Shown: positions 44,570 to 54,433 of the stretch, piece after piece
How the letters are laid out: the number at the start of each line of letters is the position of its first letter
Numbering within the stretch: position 1 is the first letter of the stretch
Assembly: GCF_005491425.1 (NCBI RefSeq)
Contig: NZ_CP028083.1
Coordinates: 3,162,001 to 3,226,000 of the forward strand
Direction: 5' to 3'
DNA from: Lysinibacillus sp. SGAir0095
Lineage (GTDB): Bacteria; Bacillota; Bacilli; Bacillales_A; Planococcaceae
Length of the DNA stretch: 64,000 bases
Made by a program: the position numbers and the translations under genes
Notes under the pieces: generated by a model
Databases searched by the model: none
The model's input: the letters and a program-made list of their open reading frames with translations, nothing else
What the model was told of the DNA's origin: nothing

Positions 44570-45564
44570 ACGCCCACACCTACCCATTCATTTGTATATT
44601 TAAAGCATCGTACAGACTTTCCCTCTCCCATCTGTACAAACTCTGGCTGCTTTTCTTTGCATATGTCAGTTGCAAATTGGCAACGCTCTGCGAATCTACA
44701 GCCTACTGGGTAGTGATATGGACTCGGCACTGAGCCTTCGATTGTAGCTAATTCCTCCTGCTCAGCATAAAGCTTTGGAATGGAATTGATTAGCCCCTCT
44801 GTATAAGGATGTAATGGTTGCTCGAAAATACTATCTGCTGAGCCTTCCTCAATAATTTGTCCAGCGTACATCACCGCTACTTTGTCACATACTTCCGCTA
44901 CAACACCTAAATCATGCGTAATAAAAATGATGCTCATGCCCATTTGTTTTTGTAGATCTCTTAGTATTTCCAAAATTTGTGCTTGAATCGTTACATCCAG
45001 TGCTGTAGTTGGCTCATCCGCAATGAGGACATCCGGATTACATGCTAATGCCATCGCAATCATGACACGCTGGCGCATCCCTCCACTCAATTGATACGGC
45101 TCCTGTTTTGCTCTTTTTTCAGGTGCTGGTATCCCGACAAGCTTTAGCATTTCCACTGCTCTTGCCCAAGCTTGCTTTCTTGTTAATTTTTGATGAAGTC
45201 GAAGCGACTCTGCAATTTGTTCGCCAACAGAAATGACGGGATTTAAGCTTGTCATCGGCTCTTGGAAAATCATTGAGATCTTATTGCCACGAACTTGTCT
45301 TAGCTGTTCATTACTCATTTTGTTAATATCTTCATTGTTTAATAAAACTTCGCCCTCTACAATTTTCCCAGGAGGTGTCGGAATTAGCTTTAGTATAGAC
45401 AATGATGTCATCGATTTGCCGCAGCCAGATTCCCCTACGATGCCTAAGGTTTCGCCCTTGTTCAAATAGAAGGACACGCCATCTACAGCTTTTGCAACGC
45501 CTTCATCTGTAAAGAAGTGTGTTTTTAAATTTTTCACTTCTAATACTGGTGTCTGATTTGTCAT
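44566..45564 (-). CDS. Dipeptide/oligopeptide-type ABC transporter ATP-binding protein (DppD/OppD)
   Basis: First ATPase of the importer, 332 residues. Walker [10 protein letters not shown], signature [32 protein letters not shown] (signature plus Walker B), H-loop FITHDLGVV, and the oligo_HPY C-terminus [23 protein letters not shown]. It forms a heterodimer with the DppF-type protein under the two permeases. AGGAGGT precedes its ATG. Confidence 0.93.
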   Translation of the reverse strand: MTNQTPVLEVKNLKTHFFTDEGVAKAVDGVSFYLNKGETLGIVGESGCGKSMTSLSILKLIPTPPGKIVEGEVLLNNEDINKMSNEQLRQVRGNKISMIFQEPMTSLNPVISVGEQIAESLRLHQKLTRKQAWARAVEMLKLVGIPAPEKRAKQEPYQLSGGMRQRVMIAMALACNPDVLIADEPTTALDVTIQAQILEILRDLQKQMGMSIIFITHDLGVVAEVCDKVAVMYAGQIIEEGSADSIFEQPLHPYTEGLINSIPKLYAEQEELATIEGSVPSPYHYPVGCRFAERCQFATDICKEKQPEFVQMGEGKSVRCFKYTNEWVGVGV

Positions 45565-45577
45565 TATTTATGACCTC

Positions 45578-46498
45578 CTAATTTAAATCAATTCGTTTAT
45601 TGAACACTTTGTATAAAATATCTACTAAAAGGTTGACGAATACGAAAATGATCGAAGCTACAAGAACCCCACCTTGTACCATTGGCAAATCACGTGTGCG
45701 AATCGCATCTACAATCATTCGTCCTAATCCATTCACAGCAAATACAGATTCTATTAATACCGTACCGCCTAGTAAACTACCAAACTGAAGACCAACTACT
45801 GTAATGACTGGAATCAATGCATTTCTTAAGGCATGCTTGAAAATAATAATGTAGCCCTTTAATCCTTTTGCTTTTGCAGTACGAATAAAGTCTTGATTTA
45901 TGACTTCCAACATACTTGAGCGTGTCATACGTGCAACAATCGCAGCACCACCAGCCCCAAGCGTTATGGCTGGTAGAATAATATGTTTCGGACTTTCCCA
46001 GCCGGCAACAGGAAGCCAACCCAAATCAACTGAAAATGTATACATTAATAAAATCCCTAAAAAGAAACTTGGTAAAGAAATTCCCAGTAAAGCGATAATT
46101 GTTACCCCGAAATCCATCCAAGAATACGGCTTAATGGCGGATACAATCCCTGCCCCTAGTCCCAATACAATCGTAATTAAAATACTGTATGTCGCAAGCT
46201 CAATTGTAATCGGTAAGCGCACAAGTATTTCATCCAGAACTGGACTTCCATTTTTTAATGAAGTGCCCATATCTCCTTGAACGAGTCCTTTAATATACTC
46301 CCAATATTGAATATGCAAGGGTTGATTTAAGCCTAAATTTTCACGTAGTTCTTCAATCGTTTCATGGGATGCCCCTTCTCCTGCCAAAACTACTGCAGAA
46401 TCCCCAGGTACCATTTGCATGATTAAAAATACAACTAATGTAACGCCAAATATGACAGGGACAATTTGTGCGATTCTCTTAATAATAAAGACTGTCAT
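45578..46498 (-). CDS. ABC transporter permease (DppB/OppB type)
   Basis: Membrane subunit of 306 residues with about six helices. The N-terminal IIKRIAQIVPVIFGVTLVVFLIMQMVPGD and the EAA loop RTAKAKGLKGYIIIFKHALRNALIPVITVVG are characteristic of DppB proteins. It lies 13 bases upstream of the DppD-type ATPase gene. Confidence 0.93.
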   Translation of the reverse strand: MTVFIIKRIAQIVPVIFGVTLVVFLIMQMVPGDSAVVLAGEGASHETIEELRENLGLNQPLHIQYWEYIKGLVQGDMGTSLKNGSPVLDEILVRLPITIELATYSILITIVLGLGAGIVSAIKPYSWMDFGVTIIALLGISLPSFFLGILLMYTFSVDLGWLPVAGWESPKHIILPAITLGAGGAAIVARMTRSSMLEVINQDFIRTAKAKGLKGYIIIFKHALRNALIPVITVVGLQFGSLLGGTVLIESVFAVNGLGRMIVDAIRTRDLPMVQGGVLVASIIFVFVNLLVDILYKVFNKRIDLN

Positions 46499-46506
46499 CT
46501 TTTCAC

Positions 46507-47397
46507 CTATCCTTTCATCCGTGGATCCAGGGCATCTCTCAACCCATCACCTAATAAATTCAACCCTAATACTAAAACCGAAATCATTAATCCTGGGAAT
46601 AATGCAATATGTGGCGCATTAAATAAAAAATCCCGTCCAGTAGAAAGCATAGCACCCCATTCAGGTGATGGTGGCTGAGCACCTAACCCTAAAAATGATA
46701 GACCTGCTGCTGATAAAATCGCAGTTGCCAGACGCATAGAAGCCTGGATAATAATAGGAGATAAAATATTCGGTAATATATGTCTTCCTATAATAATGAC
46801 ATCATTTGCCCCTAGAGTTCGTACCGCATCGATATACTCCAGTTTTTTCACTTCCATCGTTGAACCTCGAACAATTCGCGCAAACATCGGAATGGAGAAG
46901 AATCCAACAGCTATTGTTACATTGACCAGGCTTGTCCCTAAAGCACTAACAATTGCCAATGCCAGCAAAATACCAGGGAAAGCGAGCATGACATCCATAA
47001 TACGACTAATAATCGAATCAATAATTCCACCATAATAGCCAGCAATTAAGCCGATTGTGACACCAATAATACAACCAAAAAGAACGGCACAAATCCCAAC
47101 GCCCATTGTTAAATACGCGCCAGATAAAATTCGGCTTAATATATCTCTTCCTTTATCATCCGTCCCCATCAAGTGGTCCATATTGGGTGCCAATAGCTTA
47201 TTTGTTAAATCAATTTCAAATGGATCATATGGTGCTAGCCACGGCCCAAAAACGAAAATAACTGCATAAACGATTAAAATGCCTAAGCCAACTAATGCAG
47301 CCTTATTCTTTTTTATTTTTCTCCACAGATTTTTCTTCGCTTTTTTTGGTTTAATAGAAGGTGAAACTATTGTCACCGAATTCACGTTACTTTCCAT
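46507..47397 (-). CDS. ABC transporter permease (DppC/OppC type)
   Basis: Membrane subunit of 296 residues with the N-terminal OppC-type segment (KIKKNKAALVGLGILIVYAVIFVFGPWLAPYDP), MGTDDKGRDILSRILSGAYLTM, and the EAA loop YIDAVRTLGANDVIIIGRHILPNILSPIIIQ. It is first in the leftward ABC operon (AGGAGGGG ribosome site). The operon is divergent from the binding-protein gene, an uncommon split for Dpp-type systems, where the binding protein usually leads the same operon. Confidence 0.93.
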   Translation of the reverse strand: MESNVNSVTIVSPSIKPKKAKKNLWRKIKKNKAALVGLGILIVYAVIFVFGPWLAPYDPFEIDLTNKLLAPNMDHLMGTDDKGRDILSRILSGAYLTMGVGICAVLFGCIIGVTIGLIAGYYGGIIDSIISRIMDVMLAFPGILLALAIVSALGTSLVNVTIAVGFFSIPMFARIVRGSTMEVKKLEYIDAVRTLGANDVIIIGRHILPNILSPIIIQASMRLATAILSAAGLSFLGLGAQPPSPEWGAMLSTGRDFLFNAPHIALFPGLMISVLVLGLNLLGDGLRDALDPRMKG

Positions 47398-47585
47398 CGA
47401 ACCCCTCCTACACTTTTATTAGATTGTGTACTCAATGTAAGAAATTAAAAATCTAAAGTAAATACAAAAAAACTTATTTGTCAGAAAATTTAAAATAGTA
47501 GTAATAAAAACGAAAATATTACGTTTTCATATTTTATATAATTCAATTAGGTTAACAGACTATCACTTTTGGAGGGAATGATGAA

Positions 47586-49142
47586 ATGAAGAAATTATCT
47601 TACTTACTTTCTATCATGATGCTCGTATTCGTGCTGCAAGCATGCTCTACAGCAAATAATGATGAGGCAGCAAAAGAAACGAGCGACACGACAGATACAG
47701 CAGAGGAATTAATTATTTTAAGAGCTTCTGATGCAACAAACTTGGATCCACACTTCATCACAGATATTCCATCAGCAAATATTGTTCACGGTAAAGTTTA
47801 CGAAACATTAATCGCTTTCGATAAAGATCGCAATTTTGTACCTTTATTAGCAAAATCATGGTCTCAAGATGACGATACAACGTGGACATTTGAGTTAAAC
47901 GAAGGGATCAAATTCCATGACGGAACAGATTTCAATGCTGAGGCGGTAAAAGCTACTTTTGATCGTATATTAGACCCAGCAACAGGTTCACCTCAACAAG
48001 ACAAGTTAAGTATGATTAAAGAAATAGTCGTAAATGATGAATACTCTGTTTCATTGAAATTAAACTCACCATATGCAGGTTTACTATCAATTTTAGCAAG
48101 TAATGAAGGGAGCATTATTAGCCCTAAAGCAATTGCAGAAAAGGCTGATCAATTAAAAACTTCACCAGTTGGTACAGGTCCATTCGTATTTAAAAATTGG
48201 ACTTCTGGACAATCAATCGAATTAGAAACAAACCAAGATTACTGGGGCGACATTCCTGAGTTCAGTAAATTAACATTCAAGATCGTACCTGAAGATGCAA
48301 CACGTATTGCTATGGTTGAAAGTGGCGAAGCACACATTTCCGATCAAATACCAGTGACGGACTTAGCTCGAATCGAAAGCTCAGATACGATGTCCTTATT
48401 CCGTACGGAAGGTTTAGCAGTCGAATATATCGGTTTCAATGTACAGGATGAATTATTATCAGATGTAAAAGTTCGTAAAGCGATTAGCTATGCAATCGAC
48501 CGCGAAACGATTATTAGTGGTATCTATGAAAATGTTGGGACATTAGCAAACTCTGCTATGAGCCCAATGGTGATCGGCTACTCTGAAAATGTAAAGGGGT
48601 ATGATTACAATTTAGAAGAAGCGAAAAAACTTCTAAGTGAAGCTGGTATTCAAGAAGGGACAACCGTAAAACTTCTGACAAGTGATCGTAAAGAACGTAT
48701 AAATATGGCAGAGGTTATTCAATCCCAGTTAAAAGGCATTGGCTTAAAGGTTGAAATTCAAGTATTAGAGTACGGTGCGTATATTGAAGAAATTTCCAAA
48801 AAACAGCATCAAATGTTTATTGGCGGTTGGGGGAACGCGACTGGTGATGGAGACTATAACCAATACAACCTATTCCACTCCGTATCACAGGGACCACCAG
48901 GCAACCACTTCTTTTACTCCAATCCAGAAGTGGATCGTTTAATTGAAGCAGCTCGTACGGAGAGTGATTTGGTAGAGCGCGCAAAAATTTACGAAGAAGC
49001 ATTAAAAATTGAATTAGATGAAGCCGTTTATATTCCAGTTCGAAACTATGAACACCTTGCTGTTGTAAGTGATAAAGTAAAAGGCTTCTGGTTAGATGCA
49101 TCAAACTATACAATGGTACGAGATGTAACGGTTTCACAATAA
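47586..49142 (+). CDS. Dipeptide/oligopeptide-type ABC transporter substrate-binding lipoprotein
   Basis: Extracellular binding protein of 518 residues (SBP family 5). Lipoprotein signal with lipobox LQAC (Cys20); core motifs LIILRASDATNLDPHFITDIPSANIVHGKVYETLI and WTFELNEGIKFHDGTDFNAEAVKATFDRI are family-typical, as is KAISYAIDRETIISGIYENVGTLANS. It is divergent from the permease/ATPase operon, and two amidohydrolase genes follow on the same strand. Its ligand is therefore likely a cyclic amide or modified peptide-like molecule that the amidohydrolases open, rather than general peptides. Confidence 0.93.
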   Translation: MKKLSYLLSIMMLVFVLQACSTANNDEAAKETSDTTDTAEELIILRASDATNLDPHFITDIPSANIVHGKVYETLIAFDKDRNFVPLLAKSWSQDDDTTWTFELNEGIKFHDGTDFNAEAVKATFDRILDPATGSPQQDKLSMIKEIVVNDEYSVSLKLNSPYAGLLSILASNEGSIISPKAIAEKADQLKTSPVGTGPFVFKNWTSGQSIELETNQDYWGDIPEFSKLTFKIVPEDATRIAMVESGEAHISDQIPVTDLARIESSDTMSLFRTEGLAVEYIGFNVQDELLSDVKVRKAISYAIDRETIISGIYENVGTLANSAMSPMVIGYSENVKGYDYNLEEAKKLLSEAGIQEGTTVKLLTSDRKERINMAEVIQSQLKGIGLKVEIQVLEYGAYIEEISKKQHQMFIGGWGNATGDGDYNQYNLFHSVSQGPPGNHFFYSNPEVDRLIEAARTESDLVERAKIYEEALKIELDEAVYIPVRNYEHLAVVSDKVKGFWLDASNYTMVRDVTVSQ

Positions 49143-49165
49143 TTCATAACGAAAGGAACGTTCAT

Positions 49166-50407
49166 ATGACTCTTTTAATCAAAAATGCCCGTTTAGAAAC
49201 GGGCTTCCTATTTGAAAATAATCTAGTTATTGGAACCAATACAGATTGTTTTGATCTACTCATTGAGGAAGGCAAAATTGTAGCGATTGACGAAACGATT
49301 TCTTCAGTAGACGCTGAAACCATTGATGTGCAAGGACAGCTGTTATTACCATCTTTTAGAGAAATGCATATCCATATCGACAAAACCTATTTTAGTGGGG
49401 AATGGATTGCGCCAACACCCATTACACAAGGCATTTTCACACGTATCCAAGAAGAAATCGAGCTTCTTCCACTGCAGTTGCCAGTAGCCAAAGAGCGTGC
49501 AACCAAAATGGTTGAGCATTTAATTGCCAATGGTCACACACATATTCGGAGCCATTGTAATGTGGACCCTCAAATTGGTACTGAGCATATTAAAATTACA
49601 AAGGAAGTGTTAGAATCCTTTGCTGACCAAATAACGTATGAAATCGTTGCGTTTCCTCAGCATGGCTTACTACGCTCTAATGTTGAAAATTTAATGCGTG
49701 AAGCAATGGAACTAGGAGCAACACATGTTGGGGGGGTAGACCCCGCTATCGTTGACCGAGAAACGCGACGTTCTTTAGAGCTGATTGTTGAAATTGCCAA
49801 AACGTACGATAAGCAAATTGATATTCATCTACATGACCGTGATTTGCTTGGTAGCTTAGAGATTCAAACGTTAATGGATATTATAGAGGAAACAGGCTTT
49901 ACAAATGGTGTCACGATTAGTCACGCAATCGCTTTATCTGACTTAACAGAAGCACAATTAGAACCCCTTGTAAAACGTATGGCTTCATTTAATATTGACG
50001 TTACTTCCACAATTCCAATTGGACAAAATCGTTCGACGATTCCTGTGAACTATTTGCACGACAATGGGGTGAACGTTTCAATTGGTCATGATAGCTTAAC
50101 AGATCATTGGTCCCCATTTGGCTCTGGTGACACAATCGAAAAATTAAACACACTTGCAGAACGCTTCAAATATATTGATGAACGTTCACTTGGACAGGCA
50201 TGGAAATATGCCGCTGCAGGGATCACACCATTAGATGTTGATGGCAACCAAGTTTGGCCTAAAGTTGGCGACAATGCAAACTTCTTAGTCATTGATGGTG
50301 TAAGTAGTGCACATGTAGTTGCAAGACGTTGCCCGATTACGACTGTTATTTCAAAAGGCAAAGTAATCCATCAAAATCCAACTGAGCTGAAAGGAGCATT
50401 GAGATGA
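49166..50407 (+). CDS. Amidohydrolase-superfamily protein, cytosine-deaminase-like (first of two)
   Basis: Metal-dependent hydrolase of 413 residues in the cytosine deaminase/atrazine hydrolase branch. The metal motif is EMHIHIDKTYF (HxHxDK, near residue 70); further ligand-like residues are the His in IDIHLHDRD, the His in TISHAIALSD and the Asp in IGHDSLTDHWSPFGSGD, all in order. These correspond to the CodA-type active site. It shares about the whole length with the next gene. AAGGAAC lies before the ATG, 23 bases after the binding protein. No signal peptide, so it acts in the cytosol on the imported compound; the substrate is unknown. Confidence 0.88.
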   Translation: MTLLIKNARLETGFLFENNLVIGTNTDCFDLLIEEGKIVAIDETISSVDAETIDVQGQLLLPSFREMHIHIDKTYFSGEWIAPTPITQGIFTRIQEEIELLPLQLPVAKERATKMVEHLIANGHTHIRSHCNVDPQIGTEHIKITKEVLESFADQITYEIVAFPQHGLLRSNVENLMREAMELGATHVGGVDPAIVDRETRRSLELIVEIAKTYDKQIDIHLHDRDLLGSLEIQTLMDIIEETGFTNGVTISHAIALSDLTEAQLEPLVKRMASFNIDVTSTIPIGQNRSTIPVNYLHDNGVNVSIGHDSLTDHWSPFGSGDTIEKLNTLAERFKYIDERSLGQAWKYAAAGITPLDVDGNQVWPKVGDNANFLVIDGVSSAHVVARRCPITTVISKGKVIHQNPTELKGALR

Positions 50408-51633
50408 ATCAATGGTTAAAAAATGTTCGTTTAGAGACGGGTGAAATTGTACATCCAAACAACCGTATCGAAACAACGACCAATTTATTTCATATTGAAA
50501 TCTCTCCTGAGGGGTCTATTTTATCGATTGTAGATTGTTCTGAAGAGATTACAAGTGAACACGTAACAGATATGAACGGTCAACTAGCATTACCAGCATT
50601 CAAGGAAATGCACAATCACTTAGACAAAACCTACCTCTCACTACCTTGGAAGGCATGCAAACCTGTGCAAAATTTAAAGGAACGTCTCGATTATGAAGCA
50701 CAGGAATTAGTTGAGCTAAGTGAAACAATTGAACAACGCGCTTGTGCAATGATTGAAAAAATACTCGCGAATGGCGTCAATCATATTCGTACACATATTA
50801 ATGTGGACCCTTATATTGGTCTCAAAAATCTGGAAGGTGTCGTAAGGGCATTAAAGAAGTACGAGGATTATGTAACAGCAGATATTATCGCTTTTCCTCA
50901 GCACGGCTTAATGCGCGACAACGTACCAGACTTACTTCGTCAGGCACTTGAAAATGGCGCAACAATGCTAGGAGGCCTAGATCCAGGTGGAATTGATGGC
51001 GATGTTGAAAATTCCCTACGCTTAACGATGCAAATCGCTAGCGAATATAATGTGGACGTGGATATCCATTTACATGATGGTGGCTACTTAGGCTACTATA
51101 CCATTGATAAATGGCTAGATTTAATGGAAGAAAATGCATTCAAGAGCCGTACTGATTTTAGCCATTCCTTTGGCTTAGGCGATGTATCAGTTGCAGAGCA
51201 AAAAGCGATTGTGAAAAGATTACAAAAGCATGATGTTCACATTATGTCGACGGTTCCATTTAATCTAGGACGTGTGATTCCTCCGATTGACCTTTTAACG
51301 GAACATGGGGTTAAAGTCCATTTTGGCTGTGACGGCTTTTATGACTCCTGGAGTCCATATGGGTCAGGTGACATTTTAGGAAAAGTGAATTCGTTTGCGG
51401 ATGTCACTCGAAAAATTGATGAACGAGGTCTTCGTAATTCCTTAGGCTATATTACAAATCACGTTACACCGTTAAACAATCAAGGACAGCAGCAATGGCC
51501 AAATGTAGGAGATGAAGCAAGCTTTGTCTTTGTCCCATCCAGCTGTAGCGCCGAAGCTGTAGCACGTTTACCAAAACAACGGACTGTTATGAACAAAGGT
51601 AAATTCTTTCAACCGCTTGTCGTTACATGTTAA
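50404..51633 (+). CDS. Amidohydrolase-superfamily protein, cytosine-deaminase-like (second of two)
   Basis: Paralogue of the preceding gene, 409 residues, with the same ordered motifs: EMHNHLDKTYL, THINVDPYIGLKNLEGV, DIHLHDGGYLG, DFSHSFGLGD and FGCDGFYDSWSPYGSGD. Its ATG overlaps the upstream stop (ATGA) behind AAAGGAG. Two full-length, divergent copies in tandem suggest either two successive hydrolytic steps or a heteromeric enzyme. The second keeps a Gly-rich loop GGLDPGGIDGD, where the first has GGVDPAIVDRE, so substrate pockets differ. Confidence 0.88.
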   Translation: MNQWLKNVRLETGEIVHPNNRIETTTNLFHIEISPEGSILSIVDCSEEITSEHVTDMNGQLALPAFKEMHNHLDKTYLSLPWKACKPVQNLKERLDYEAQELVELSETIEQRACAMIEKILANGVNHIRTHINVDPYIGLKNLEGVVRALKKYEDYVTADIIAFPQHGLMRDNVPDLLRQALENGATMLGGLDPGGIDGDVENSLRLTMQIASEYNVDVDIHLHDGGYLGYYTIDKWLDLMEENAFKSRTDFSHSFGLGDVSVAEQKAIVKRLQKHDVHIMSTVPFNLGRVIPPIDLLTEHGVKVHFGCDGFYDSWSPYGSGDILGKVNSFADVTRKIDERGLRNSLGYITNHVTPLNNQGQQQWPNVGDEASFVFVPSSCSAEAVARLPKQRTVMNKGKFFQPLVVTC

Positions 51634-52526
51634 AATCATACGCCATATTATTGCTATGCGTATCACTATGGGCATCTAATTTCATAATTGGAACCATATT
51701 AGTAGATTACTTAAGTGCGATTCATGTGACGGTCATCAGACTTTTTTGCATCGTGCTATTTCTAGGAATCATCTGCTTTAATCGGATTCAATTAAAACGA
51801 GTACGCAAAAAAGTTTGGTTACTTGTAGCATTTGCTGCTCTACTGGGTGTTAGTATCAATCACTTTGCTTTCTTCAAAAGTCTTGAATCCACAACACCGG
51901 TAGTTGCTGCCTATATATTAGCTCTTACGCCAATCATGACGGGGATTATCAATAAATTGCTGTTTGCAGAAAAAAAATCCCCCTCATTTTGGGGTGGTTC
52001 CCTTCTTTCATTCTGCGGTGTCATCATCATTATTTCCTTTAAGGGAGATGTACATTTTTCCTTTGGTATGGGCGAAGTGTTTAGCTTTATTACCATGCTA
52101 AGTTTCGCGATATTTCTTGTTTGCTTGCAAGTGTTAAGTAAGCACATGAGTAGTATCACCATTACATGTAGTACAACGCTCATAGGATTGGTATGTCTTC
52201 TTCCCTTTACCCCAGTAACAATAGGACGGGAACTAGCTACGATACCAGGTGGGATTGTTCTACTGCTTGTCGTATCCGCCATCCTCATACATGGTGTAAG
52301 CAATCTAATATGGAACAAAGAAATGCCGAAAGTCGGCGCCACTCAAGGAGCTGTATTCTTAAATTTGGAGCCGTTAATCACGATTTTTCTTTCCTCCCTG
52401 ATTTTAAGTGAAAACGTCTCCATTCTGCAGCTATTTGGCGGCCTATTCGTGATTGTCGGCATCTTTCTTTCGTTGGATATTTTGAAGCTAAGGAAAATAA
52501 TACAGGCAACAGGGGGCTTCCTGTAA
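51627..52526 (+). CDS. DMT-superfamily transporter (EamA family)
   Basis: Ten-helix carrier of 299 residues made of two EamA repeats (about 5-135 and 145-285), with NHFAFFKSLESTTPVVAAYILALTPIMTGIINKLLFAEKKSPSFWGG in repeat one and GATQGAVFLNLEPLITIFLSSLILSE in repeat two. The start overlaps the amidohydrolase stop by seven bases, so it belongs to the operon, although no ribosome site is obvious. EamA proteins mostly export metabolites, so it may release a product of the amidohydrolases. Confidence 0.88.
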   Translation: MLKSYAILLLCVSLWASNFIIGTILVDYLSAIHVTVIRLFCIVLFLGIICFNRIQLKRVRKKVWLLVAFAALLGVSINHFAFFKSLESTTPVVAAYILALTPIMTGIINKLLFAEKKSPSFWGGSLLSFCGVIIIISFKGDVHFSFGMGEVFSFITMLSFAIFLVCLQVLSKHMSSITITCSTTLIGLVCLLPFTPVTIGRELATIPGGIVLLLVVSAILIHGVSNLIWNKEMPKVGATQGAVFLNLEPLITIFLSSLILSENVSILQLFGGLFVIVGIFLSLDILKLRKIIQATGGFL

Positions 52527-53389
52527 GGCAGAAATATAAATGGAAGCTAGTTGACGTTTCAACCCCTTTTTAAAATGGATTATGAAACTGGACAGAGTTC
52601 TCCAAAATATACATTTAATGGAGTCAATTAATGAAGCAATTAGAATGGACACCATATTATTAATAATTATGATTTCTTGAATATGAACTGTTAGTTTTCT
52701 CAAATCCTTAAGTCTATTAAATGTTAAAAATCCCTACTTTTTTGTTGAAAGGAGGGATTTTTCTATAAGTTTTATTCTGATATTTTTAATCAAAGTCCTA
52801 CACTACATTGAATAACTCAATGGTTTATCATCACTAAACAGGCTTATATTTTGGAAATCATTTTCCTTCATTAAGAATTCTTAGATACTCTCTTTTATAG
52901 AGGCAACTTCTTAGTTTTCAAAATTTCATGTGATTTTAGTTTGAATGCTACAACTAAAGAAAAAAATCACATTGCCTTTAAAAGCTCTATTAGAGGAGGC
53001 AAGGTGATTTAAATCTACATTTTGATAATCAAACATAAAGTTTCCAAATGGAATTTTTAAACTTGACGTCATATGATACTATATGAAATCAAATAATTTC
53101 GTATAATGGAGACGGCGGGAGTAAAACCCCCTTTCTATTAAAAACTACTAATTATGAGTATTTATCAGGTTTCAAATAACTTTTATATTATTGCTAAATG
53201 CCAAATAAAATGCCATTTCAATATTAGCTTAGTCGGGGGCAAGTCATACTATTAACAAATATTGATTACTATATGAAAAATTAGATTATTAACAATAAAC
53301 AATGTGCAATAATTAATGATAGATTTTTATAGTAAAATATAGTAAATTTAGTAAAAGGTTTAATATCTTATAAACGAGGTACTAATACA
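52527..53389. other. 863-bp gene-free region at the edge of the defence-type island
   Basis: No credible gene. It contains the terminator of the transporter operon (52726-52762), a second imperfect hairpin (52964-53010, AAATCAC..TTGCCT with AGGCAA..GTGATTT), a 16-bp palindromic element GAAAT-N6-ATTTC near 53081-53097 and a TATAAT box at 53102-53107 followed by GGAGACGGCGGGAG. The last two may belong to a promoter reading right, but about 280 bases then precede the protease gene. The region is very AT-rich. Confidence 0.5.
52726..52762 (+). terminator. Terminator of the amidohydrolase/DMT operon
   Basis: AAAAATCCCT (52726-52735) pairs with AGGGATTTTT (52753-52762), followed by CTATAAG. It lies 200 bases after the transporter stop. 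Confidence 0.65.
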
Positions 53390-54433
53390 ATGAAATATAT
53401 TATTAGATTAATAGAACCTTTTAATAACTCAATCAAACTACAATTAGAGAAATTAAACATTTCTATTAGACTGATTGATAACGTTTTAGAAGATCTACTA
53501 ATTGTTGAAACTGAAAACAGTCAAATTTTACATAATTTAGGATTTATCAGGTCAGTAAAACCTACAAGAAAAGGTAAACTCCTAATTTCATCCACTAAAA
53601 CAACTAATCAAGATTTTAAAATTGATATAGTCCCATCTTTTAAAGAAGAGCTAATTCACGATACTGGTCTTGTAGGGTTTGGTACTAACATAGTAATTCT
53701 CGATTCGGGCTACAATGGAAATTGCAACATTAATCTGGGTGGCCAAAAAGTTTTTACTGACGATGGGATAATCTATGATTATATAAATCATGGAACATTA
53801 GTTGCTGGTATAATAAGTAAAATTGCTCCTGCGGCAAAGTTGTATTTAGGGAAAATTTGTTCCAAGGATCCCTATGATATAGATGAAGAGCTAGTTTTCC
53901 AAGGCCTGAACTGGGCAACTGAGATTCCAAATATTAACATAATAAATCTTTCAATTGGAATTGACTTTAAATGTACTGGGAATTGTGATTTGGCAGAAAG
54001 AGTGAATAAAATGTCTTCAATGGGATATACTATTATATCAGCTGCAGGAAATAAAAACCATATACACTGTCCCGCTTGTTCACAAGAAGGAATAGCCGTT
54101 GGAGCATTAGATGCATCTGGAAAAGTAGTAGCACAAAGTAGTGCATCTGGTTTAGGGGGAACAGATAAACCAGATTTGGTAGCACAAGGTCAGATTGTAG
54201 AAAATTATTTAAGAAAATCTCAAAACCATACAGGAACTTCTTTTGCCAGTCCAATAATAACAGGGTTAGTTGGAGCAACATTTCATCATATAAAAGAAGG
54301 AATTTCACCTAAGTATCATTTATTATCATCTACCTCAAGTCTTTTGAATCAATCTTTTAATAAACAGGGTTATGGTATTGTTGATTTGAATAAATATCTA
54401 GGAGGGTTAGATTATGTCACAAGTAAAAGTTAA
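53390..54433 (+). CDS. Subtilisin-like serine peptidase (S8), cytoplasmic, with N-terminal prodomain-like region
   Basis: Serine protease of 347 residues with a complete catalytic set: Asp105 in VILDSGYNG, His134 in NHGTLVAGI, oxyanion Asn221 in SAAGNK and Ser284 in TGTSFASPI. There is no signal peptide, so it should act inside the cell. The first 65 residues (beta strands YIIRLIE, IRLIDN, DLLIVET, SVKPTR) look like an I9-type propeptide. Two Cys pairs, CTGNC (195-199) and CPAC (227-230), may bind a metal, unusual for subtilases. The next gene overlaps by 20 bases and encodes a small protein similar to this N-terminal region. Confidence 0.88.
   Translation: MKYIIRLIEPFNNSIKLQLEKLNISIRLIDNVLEDLLIVETENSQILHNLGFIRSVKPTRKGKLLISSTKTTNQDFKIDIVPSFKEELIHDTGLVGFGTNIVILDSGYNGNCNINLGGQKVFTDDGIIYDYINHGTLVAGIISKIAPAAKLYLGKICSKDPYDIDEELVFQGLNWATEIPNINIINLSIGIDFKCTGNCDLAERVNKMSSMGYTIISAAGNKNHIHCPACSQEGIAVGALDASGKVVAQSSASGLGGTDKPDLVAQGQIVENYLRKSQNHTGTSFASPIITGLVGATFHHIKEGISPKYHLLSSTSSLLNQSFNKQGYGIVDLNKYLGGLDYVTSKS

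Noticed and set aside
52964-53010. Hairpin as a CRISPR-like or attachment repeat
   Set aside because: It occurs once, has mismatched arms and no neighbouring integrase; more likely a weak terminator.
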